64,000 nucleotides of DNA, from contig CBFHXG010000001.1 in the NCBI GenBank assembly GCA_965659725.1, positions 62,001 through 126,000 of the forward strand. The letters run 5' to 3'. Below are positions 58,192-64,000 of this stretch, piece by piece. The translations under genes and the position numbers were made by a program. The notes beneath the pieces were generated by a model that searched no databases, was not told the DNA's origin, and saw only the letters and a program-made list of their open reading frames with translations. Source of the DNA: Phaeocystidibacter sp965659725. GTDB taxonomy: Bacteria > Bacteroidota > Bacteroidia > Flavobacteriales > Schleiferiaceae. The stretch's first letter is position 1. Each line of letters starts with the position of its first letter.

Positions 58192-59808
58192 TTATGCTTG
58201 AATCACTCCCGGATTGTATTTCTTTTCGATCGGAGCGTGGTTTGCCGCTTCAATACCCATACTGATCACCTTTCGAGTGTCCAATGGATCGATGATTGCA
58301 TCCACCCATAAGCGAGAGGCAGCGTAGTATGGCGACATTTGCTCTTCGTATCTCGACTTGATCTTGTTCAGTAACTCTTTTTCCTTCTTCTCAGTGAAGT
58401 CTTCGCTCATGCGCGACTTCTCGATGGATAGTAGAACCTTTGCGGCCTGATCGCCTCCCATAACGGCGAGCTTTGCATTTGGCCAAGCTACGATCAATCG
58501 AGGGTCATAGGCCTTGCCGTTCATAGCATAATTCCCTGCGCCAAAGCTATTCCCAATGATGACGGTGAATTTAGGCACAACGCTATTGGCCACGGTGTTA
58601 ACCATCTTAGCACCATCCTTGATAATTCCACCATGTTCGGATCTACTTCCAACCATGAATCCGGTAACATCTTGAAGGAACACCAAAGGGATCTTCTTCT
58701 GATTACAGTTGGCAACGAATCGGGAGGCTTTATCGGCGGAATCACTATAGATCACACCACCAAATTGCATTTCTCCTTTCTTGTTCTTGATGATCTCGCG
58801 GTTATTGGCAACAATCCCAACGGCCCAACCGTCTATGCGGGCATAGCCAGTAATGATCGTTTGTCCGTATCCCTTTTTATACTCCTCCCAAGAATCGGTA
58901 TCGATCAATCGTTTAATGATCGCTATGCTCTTGTATGGCTTACCATCCCGTGGAACAAGTCCGTATATCTCCTGCTCATCAAATTCGGGTGCCTTGGATT
59001 CGATACGATTGAAGCCGGCTGTCGCTGGGGCTCCAATCTTGTCCATGATGTTGCGGATAGACTTAAGTGCCTCTTTATCATTTGGCATCTTATAATCCGT
59101 TACACCACTGATCTCCGTATGCGTAGTGGCTCCGCCTAGAGTTTCATTGTCGACATCTTCACCGATGGCGGCTTTTACTAAGTAGCTACCTGCAAGGAAG
59201 ATGCTACCTGTTTTATCCACGATCATGGCTTCATCGCTCATGATAGGGAGGTAGGCACCACCTGCCACACAACTTCCCATGATGGCAGAGATCTGGGTGA
59301 TACCCATACTACTCATTATGGCATTGTTGCGGAAAATCCGACCAAAGTTTTCCTTATCTGGGAAGATCTCATCCTGCATGGGAAGGAACACACCCGCGCT
59401 ATCTACCAAGTAAACGATAGGTATCTTATTCTCCATGGAGATCTCCTGTGCACGAAGGTTCTTCTTACCGGTGATGGGGAACCAAGCACCCGCTTTGACC
59501 GTTGCGTCGTTGGCTACTACGATAGTCATTCGGCCTTTGACATAACCAAGGACAACAACAACGCCGCCACTAGGGCACCCGCCGTATTCCTCGTACATAC
59601 CTTCCCCAGCAAAGGCCCCGATCTCGATCTGTGGTTTCTTAGGGTCTAGAAGGGTTGCAATACGCTCTCTAGCAGTTAGTTTGCCTTGGTCGTGCTGCTT
59701 TTGAATGCGCTTATCTCCACCACCTTTTGAAACGCGCTTCCATCTCTGGTGCATTTCAGATAGCAAAAGCTTTAACGCGTCTTCGTTTTTGTTGAATTCT
59801 AGATCCAC
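58192..59808 (-). CDS. Acyl-CoA carboxylase, carboxyltransferase (beta) subunit
   Basis: 538 residues from a GTG start. Carboxyltransferase transferring CO2 from carboxybiotin to an acyl-CoA. Two crotonase-like halves: the first with GGVVVVLGYVKGRMTIVVAN, SAGVFLPMQDEIFPDKENFG and ISAIMGSCVAGGAYLPIMSDE; the second with PLVFLQDVTGFMVGSRSEHG, VIIGNSFGAGNYAMNGKAY and the C-terminal RLWVDAIIDPLDTRKVI. The length and FLPMQDE pattern resemble methylcrotonyl-CoA/acyl-CoA carboxylases; the exact substrate needs the alpha subunit, which is not next to it. Converges with the decayed glycosidase gene. Confidence 0.94.
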   Translation of the reverse strand: MDLEFNKNEDALKLLLSEMHQRWKRVSKGGGDKRIQKQHDQGKLTARERIATLLDPKKPQIEIGAFAGEGMYEEYGGCPSGGVVVVLGYVKGRMTIVVANDATVKAGAWFPITGKKNLRAQEISMENKIPIVYLVDSAGVFLPMQDEIFPDKENFGRIFRNNAIMSSMGITQISAIMGSCVAGGAYLPIMSDEAMIVDKTGSIFLAGSYLVKAAIGEDVDNETLGGATTHTEISGVTDYKMPNDKEALKSIRNIMDKIGAPATAGFNRIESKAPEFDEQEIYGLVPRDGKPYKSIAIIKRLIDTDSWEEYKKGYGQTIITGYARIDGWAVGIVANNREIIKNKKGEMQFGGVIYSDSADKASRFVANCNQKKIPLVFLQDVTGFMVGSRSEHGGIIKDGAKMVNTVANSVVPKFTVIIGNSFGAGNYAMNGKAYDPRLIVAWPNAKLAVMGGDQAAKVLLSIEKSRMSEDFTEKKEKELLNKIKSRYEEQMSPYYAASRLWVDAIIDPLDTRKVISMGIEAANHAPIEKKYNPGVIQA

Positions 59809-59841
59809 GTGAATATACTTTGATCGGTTAAGACTTCTTTT

Positions 59842-61224
59842 CTATCGGCACTTCTCTAGTGTCCAAGTTGCACCGAGTTCATACAATCCTCTTTCACGAG
59901 CTGTATTGGTCATCAACAAGGTAAACACATTCTTGTTTTCCTCTGAGGCTACGAATACGAGTTCAGGATAACCATCACCATTGATATCTCCAAACCAGTA
60001 CATCTCTGGCATTCCGCACTCTCCTAATGAAGGGAAGAGGCTGGTGATGTCCTGAATGATCTCATCCCTCGGTCCTTGAGTGTTGATCTTCAGGGCGTAA
60101 CCTTCAATATCCGGACAAGCTCCCACCTCGATTACGCGTCCTGTTGCTGATACGAATACGTTCGCCGCACTAGGTCGATTGTTGTAGGCAAAGGCCATCA
60201 ACTGTTGTCCAGGAAAGAGTTTGCCATCACTTACCGAAAAACGGTCTGCGTTGAGTTGATAGTTCTTTGTAGTATCGATGGACCTATTGATACCGAACAT
60301 GAAGTAACTCACAGCCTCTCTGTCATTTCGGATATCGAACTCCATTCCGTTGCCCAGTTTGGTTTGGGATACGAGTATTTCCAATCGAACTCTCTTGATG
60401 TAGAACCCTCCTGAAACTTCATTTGGAAATATGCCATACCAGTTAATGCTTGGGTCAAGCTGACCAATATCCCCACAGAAGTTGAAGGCCTCAGTAGCCA
60501 TTTGCATTTTCATAGCAGGTGGACCTTGACGCTCGCGTTGAGGAGTTCTTTCCGTCCTTCTTTCTTGAGCCGATTGTTCAACCCTACGAGGTGCCGTTCT
60601 AACTCCGCCTGGCATGTTGGCCTCGATCCAGGCGATCACGGAGTCCTGACTACCTTTGGTTGGGAGTTTGTGCAGAAAACCGATCAAGCTATCCATTCTA
60701 AGGTCTTTGCCGCGAAGGGCGGATGCTAAACCTCTGATCTGTTGCTGATCGAGCCTTCCAGTAGCAGCGATCGAATCTCTTTCTGTTCTTACCCAAACGA
60801 ATGTTGGCTCCTCTGGCTTGGTGTCGCGAGGGACGATCTCCGACAAACGAGTTGTATCTGCTTTAAGCGTATCACTTGTTAAAGAGTCCGTTAGAACCGT
60901 CAATGAATCCACTGGAGCAATAGAAGGGGTATCGATACGTGTTAGGAAACCATCGAACATGTATCCGATTTTCCCTTTGTAGTTCACCTTTCTCCAATGA
61001 CCATCGATCTCTTCGAAGCGGTCGGTTCCAAATGACTCTTCACATGCTGTAACAATGCTATCGTGCATCACATAGGTGACCACCTCTGTGCCTGCCTTAG
61101 GTAGTGAACGCATTTTCATCCCTGATTCTGCAGTGATGAGGTATTCACGTGAGAATGCGCATTCTTCTTGTGCCATGGACGCAAGAGAAAAAGCAACCAA
61201 TAGTATGGAGAAGATGTGTTTCAT
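59842..61224 (-). CDS. Exported protein with bacterial SH3-like domain, function unknown
   Basis: 460 residues. Signal peptide 1-18 (HIFSILLVAFSLASMAQ). About 20-95 is an SH3b-like domain (SGMKMRSLPKAGTEVVTYVM, GHWRKVNYKGKIGYMFDGFL), which often binds peptidoglycan. A Thr/Ser-rich and then Arg/Gln-rich linker (about 100-235, RRVEQSAQERRTERTPQRER) follows. The C-terminal half (about 240-460) is beta-rich, with WFGDINGDGYPELVFVAS, an FG-GAP-like element. No catalytic motif seen. Likely periplasmic or surface. Confidence 0.85.
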   Translation of the reverse strand: MKHIFSILLVAFSLASMAQEECAFSREYLITAESGMKMRSLPKAGTEVVTYVMHDSIVTACEESFGTDRFEEIDGHWRKVNYKGKIGYMFDGFLTRIDTPSIAPVDSLTVLTDSLTSDTLKADTTRLSEIVPRDTKPEEPTFVWVRTERDSIAATGRLDQQQIRGLASALRGKDLRMDSLIGFLHKLPTKGSQDSVIAWIEANMPGGVRTAPRRVEQSAQERRTERTPQRERQGPPAMKMQMATEAFNFCGDIGQLDPSINWYGIFPNEVSGGFYIKRVRLEILVSQTKLGNGMEFDIRNDREAVSYFMFGINRSIDTTKNYQLNADRFSVSDGKLFPGQQLMAFAYNNRPSAANVFVSATGRVIEVGACPDIEGYALKINTQGPRDEIIQDITSLFPSLGECGMPEMYWFGDINGDGYPELVFVASEENKNVFTLLMTNTARERGLYELGATWTLEKCR

Positions 61225-61270
61225 TGGATCGCTAATTTAAGAAAGATGCATACGCGCAAGGCTGCTTAGG

Positions 61271-61870
61271 TCAAGGCTTTTCGGAATAAGGAAATAACTC
61301 GTTCTGCTGAAGTAGAGTCTCATGGGCAAGCGGACCTTCGTTCATCAGTAGATCTAGGATACTCAGATGGCCTTGAAACCCATGACGATCCTTAAAGACC
61401 TGCCTGTATTCGGCTGATTCCGGCTTTCCTTTGGGTGAGATCCTTTCATCGGGAGAAACAGACTCATCTACAATGATCAGTGATGGCTCAAGAAGCTGCT
61501 CAAGTGTCCAGTGCATGGCTTCCTCGAGACGATCAATCAGGAATTCATGCTGACGTGTTACGATATTGGATAGCTCAAATTCTAGTGCTTCGAAGAATGA
61601 CGCATTGGAGTACGCTGTCTTTATGGCGCGCCACTCTTTTTCAGCCCAGCTATTCCTATGTTCGAGTCGGACTTCCTTGATGGGACCTTTCGAAGCATGA
61701 ATGATAGGAGCTGATAGATCTTGAACCCCATTAGGGCCAAGGATACGGTATCTATTTACCCAGCTTCCTTTTTGGAAATGGGGAGAGGAAGACCATGAAC
61801 TCGTGTTGCTAACCCACCATGCCATGTAGGACACAGGCGGAAATAGGGCAGGGTAGAACACTACATCCAT
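61271..61870 (-). CDS. WbqC-like protein
   Basis: 199 residues from ATG 61870 (MDVVFYPALFPPVSYMAWWV), which overlaps the lepB stop (TAATG). The longer frame to 61948 lies inside lepB. Pattern of the WbqC family: the N-terminal FPPVSYMAW with aromatic residues, GSWVNRYRILGPNGVQDLSAPI, the basic EVRLEHRNSWAEKEWRAIKTAYSNA, and the end HGFQGHLSILDLLMNEGP. Members occur near glycan or lipid genes, function unknown. Translationally coupled to the signal peptidase. Confidence 0.88.
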   Translation of the reverse strand: MDVVFYPALFPPVSYMAWWVSNTSSWSSSPHFQKGSWVNRYRILGPNGVQDLSAPIIHASKGPIKEVRLEHRNSWAEKEWRAIKTAYSNASFFEALEFELSNIVTRQHEFLIDRLEEAMHWTLEQLLEPSLIIVDESVSPDERISPKGKPESAEYRQVFKDRHGFQGHLSILDLLMNEGPLAHETLLQQNELFPYSEKP

Positions 61871-63489
61871 TAGGCCGCTTTCTTCTTCTTGTAGTATCGG
61901 CTTCCAACGCTGTATAGGACAATACCGATCATCACCGGCCAGAACCAAGGGAAGCGATCTCCTGAACCATTAACGGTGGTGAAGATCCTCTCCGTTCTCA
62001 ACATATCGAAACCGCTCTCACGATTGTTGATGCTCATCCAAATGAATACAGGCTTACCTACAATGTGTGTCTCAGGCACAAATCCCCAAGCACGACTATC
62101 CGCTGAATTGTGACGGTTGTCGCCCATCATCCAGTAATAATTATCAGCAAAGGTGTACGCAGTAACCTCAGCACCATCCATGGTGAACACACCATTTGAG
62201 TAAGAGATATCGTGACCTTCGTAATTCTCGATAATATGCTTGTAACGTCGATAGGAATCCGGTGTAAGTTCGATAGTGGCCCCTTTTGCAGGCACCCACG
62301 TGGAAGGGAATTGGTCGAACGTCCAGGGAATGTAAGATCCTAGCTCCTCTACGATCTCTCCTTGGTTCGGGAAGAAGGATAGAAGATATTCCCGCTCTGT
62401 ATGAGAGAGACTATCAACATTCGATACCGCATCAGAATACGGCTCGATACTGGCTAAGCCTGGAATTTGCTTGAATTCTTCGAGTCGATCATCAGGAATG
62501 ATCACTCTTAACTTTTGATCGGACTGTCCCTTGACGTCAGGAGAGATTTGCAATGCACCGATTGAAGAAACGTCTACGTCTATATTATATCTCTCTTCTA
62601 ATTGATTTCTGCTAGGCCATTGGCCAGTATTGAATTCAACCCAGTATGAGTGTTGTCTTCTTGCTCGATCAGGTAACTCATTAGGAACACCATTTATGAA
62701 GAAGATCCTATCCACCATTTTAATAGAGTCTCCCGGAGTGCCAACACATCGTTTTACATAGTTCTCACGCTTATCAATAGGATCGTGAAATTGATCTGCC
62801 GGATAATTGAATACAACGGGGTCGTTTACTTGAACACTGGTAAATCTCGGCAATCGGATATAAGGCAATTCTATCAACTCCGAGTAGCTCTTAACCAACT
62901 CATTCTGAGGTGTCCTTGGATCATCCGCAATGATATTATTGTGCAGAAGTGGAATCGTAAATGGTGTCATCGGAAGTCGAATGCCATAGTGCATCTTACT
63001 TACGAAGAGGAAATCGCCCACCAATAGTGACTCTTCCATGGAGCCTGTGGGAATGGTATACGACTCAAAAGTTGTAGATCGGATCAGTGTTGCAGCAACA
63101 ATGGCGAAGAAAATAGCATTCACCGTACTAGGAATATGCTTTTTGATACCCTTATCGTCTCTGGCTACATACGTAAGATCCTGTGTATAGTTCAGATAGC
63201 CGATGTACAGACCTCCCGTGAGAACGGCAATAACGCTGTAACTGATCTTCCTATAATTGAAAACATGCAAGAACTCATAGATGATAACGATAGTCATCAC
63301 ATTATTCACAACGGGAATGAAGAAGAGGATGATCCACCATTTAGGTCTACCTGTAATCTTTAGTAAAACCCAGTAATTCAGAAGTGGAACAAAGGCTTCC
63401 CAAGGCTTTCTTCCGGCTGCTTGGAAGAATTTCCAGGATATCAAACCGCTGTAGATGGCGGTGCTAATGATGAGGTATAGGTAAATCAT
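61870..63489 (-). CDS. lepB: Signal peptidase I with N-terminal DUF5684-like membrane domain
   Basis: 539 residues, longer than E. coli LepB (324). About 1-105 is an extra membrane module (ISWKFFQAAGRKPWEAFVPL, WIILFFIPVVNNVMTIV) like DUF5684. The catalytic part follows: the helix IFFAIVAATLIRSTTF, Ser in TIPTGSMEESLLVGDF (box B), KMHYGIRLP, the catalytic Lys in RENYVKRCVGTPGDSI (box D) and YWMMGDNRHNSADSRAWG (box E). A long insert lies between boxes D and E (about 250-430), as in other Bacteroidota LepB. Removes Sec signal peptides at the periplasmic face. In an operon between dapB and wbqC-like. Confidence 0.95.
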   Translation of the reverse strand: MIYLYLIISTAIYSGLISWKFFQAAGRKPWEAFVPLLNYWVLLKITGRPKWWIILFFIPVVNNVMTIVIIYEFLHVFNYRKISYSVIAVLTGGLYIGYLNYTQDLTYVARDDKGIKKHIPSTVNAIFFAIVAATLIRSTTFESYTIPTGSMEESLLVGDFLFVSKMHYGIRLPMTPFTIPLLHNNIIADDPRTPQNELVKSYSELIELPYIRLPRFTSVQVNDPVVFNYPADQFHDPIDKRENYVKRCVGTPGDSIKMVDRIFFINGVPNELPDRARRQHSYWVEFNTGQWPSRNQLEERYNIDVDVSSIGALQISPDVKGQSDQKLRVIIPDDRLEEFKQIPGLASIEPYSDAVSNVDSLSHTEREYLLSFFPNQGEIVEELGSYIPWTFDQFPSTWVPAKGATIELTPDSYRRYKHIIENYEGHDISYSNGVFTMDGAEVTAYTFADNYYWMMGDNRHNSADSRAWGFVPETHIVGKPVFIWMSINNRESGFDMLRTERIFTTVNGSGDRFPWFWPVMIGIVLYSVGSRYYKKKKAA

Positions 63490-63504
63490 GGGAGGTTAAC
63501 GCGT

Positions 63505-64000
63505 TTAGTTTAGTCCAAGTACATCTTTCATGGTTTGAATACCAGGATTCTTTACGAGGTACTCAGCTGCCACAACAGCTCCCAGGGCGAACCCCTTTCG
63601 GCTCTTGGCAGTGTGTTTTATTTCGATGGTGTCTATTTCTGAGTCGTATGCAATGATGTGTGTGCCGGGAGTAGGGTCCACTCTCTCAGCCTTGATCGGT
63701 AGTTCCGTTGCTGAGGCTTCTTCACTGCCTTCCACCAATTTCCAATCGCTGAGGTCCTTCAATTGACGGATCACATCTTCGGCGAGTGTAATGGCTGTGC
63801 CGCTGGGTGCATCCAACTTCTGGGTATGATGGATCTCTGTCATGCTTGGACTATATACTTCGTGACCATCCATTAGCTTAGCCAGATTCCTATTGAGTTC
63901 GAAGAACAGATTCACACCAAGAGAGAAGTTGGAGGCATACAAGAAACTGCCGTTCCTTTCTCGGCAAAGTTCCTCTACGTCAGACATTTTCTCAAGCCAA
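63505..64000 (-). CDS. dapB: 4-hydroxy-tetrahydrodipicolinate reductase, C-terminal part (5' end outside window)
   Basis: About 165 codons are visible, from the right edge to TAA 63505; the frame is open to base 64000 (…WLEKMSDVEELC), so the NAD(P)H-binding N-terminal part is missing. Diagnostic C-terminal motifs: FLYASNFSLGVNLFFELN, the active-site SMTEIHHTQKLDAPSGTA with catalytic His and Lys, IAYDSEIDTIEIKHTAKS and RKGFALGAVVAAEYL. Lysine/diaminopimelate biosynthesis. It is 15 nt upstream of lepB. Confidence 0.96.
   Translation of the reverse strand, partial: WLEKMSDVEELCRERNGSFLYASNFSLGVNLFFELNRNLAKLMDGHEVYSPSMTEIHHTQKLDAPSGTAITLAEDVIRQLKDLSDWKLVEGSEEASATELPIKAERVDPTPGTHIIAYDSEIDTIEIKHTAKSRKGFALGAVVAAEYLVKNPGIQTMKDVLGLN

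Overview
The window looks like ordinary chromosome from a Bacteroidota bacterium, most likely a marine member of the Flavobacteriales (Cryomorphaceae/Schleiferiaceae-like; the family is an inference). Evidence: promoters carry the Bacteroidota -7 box TAnnTTTG rather than TATAAT; three intact proteins and one broken one end in type IX secretion (T9SS) sorting tails; metH is split in two; menB indicates menaquinone; many genes are Bacteroidota-typical (DUF721 beside recF, DUF3667, DUF4136, DUF2807, signal peptidase with a DUF5684-like N-terminus). No phage, transposase, CRISPR array, tRNA or rRNA was seen. Genes are closely packed, with many 1-8 nt overlaps.

Layout. 1-4.1 kb: RND efflux pump (permease cut by the left edge) and its adaptor. 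4.1-5.5 kb: a 2-oxoacid dehydrogenase E2. 5.6-9.5 kb: operon recR / membrane GT-C-like protein / glycosyltransferase fused to a degenerate sugar-phosphate transferase. 9.5-12 kb: sodium:solute symporter, a small protein and a MarC protein. 12-17 kb: a giant secreted subtilase. 17.1-21.5 kb: secreted PIG-L deacetylase, a 38-residue membrane protein and a second symporter, translationally coupled. 21.5-22.4 kb: a decayed patatin gene. 22.5-34.8 kb: FKBP, menB, small housekeeping genes, pseudouridine synthase with WYL regulator, K+ channel with YbjQ, GT39/TlpA/YkgJ operon, phosphohexomutase, DUF2807, and TPR-ribH. 34.8-37.3 kb: recF / DUF721 / outer-membrane protein. 37.3-46.8 kb: envelope proteins, ndk, nucleoside phosphorylase, Usp, a LamG T9SS protein, CreD, kdsB and metK. 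48-53.2 kb: split metH and metF. 53.3-58.2 kb: a DUF3667 gene broken by one UGA, Nudix hydrolase, a small membrane protein, a T9SS protein with an SprB-like repeat, and a heavily decayed glycosidase-like gene. 58.2-64 kb: acyl-CoA carboxylase beta, an SH3-like protein, and operon dapB (partial) - lepB - wbqC.

The methionine/SAM region (45.5-53.2 kb) is the most coherent system. metK, which makes SAM, has a SAM-II-type aptamer at its predicted transcription start. The divergent metH-metH-metF operon, which regenerates methionine, has a clear SAM-I (S-box) riboswitch. The cell therefore appears to read SAM with two unrelated RNA folds on opposite arms of one cycle.

Other points of interest are the conserved-looking microprotein before a symporter, three genes broken by in-frame stops among otherwise intact genes, and several promoters whose -7 box lies only 5-6 nt before the start codon, predicting leaderless mRNAs.
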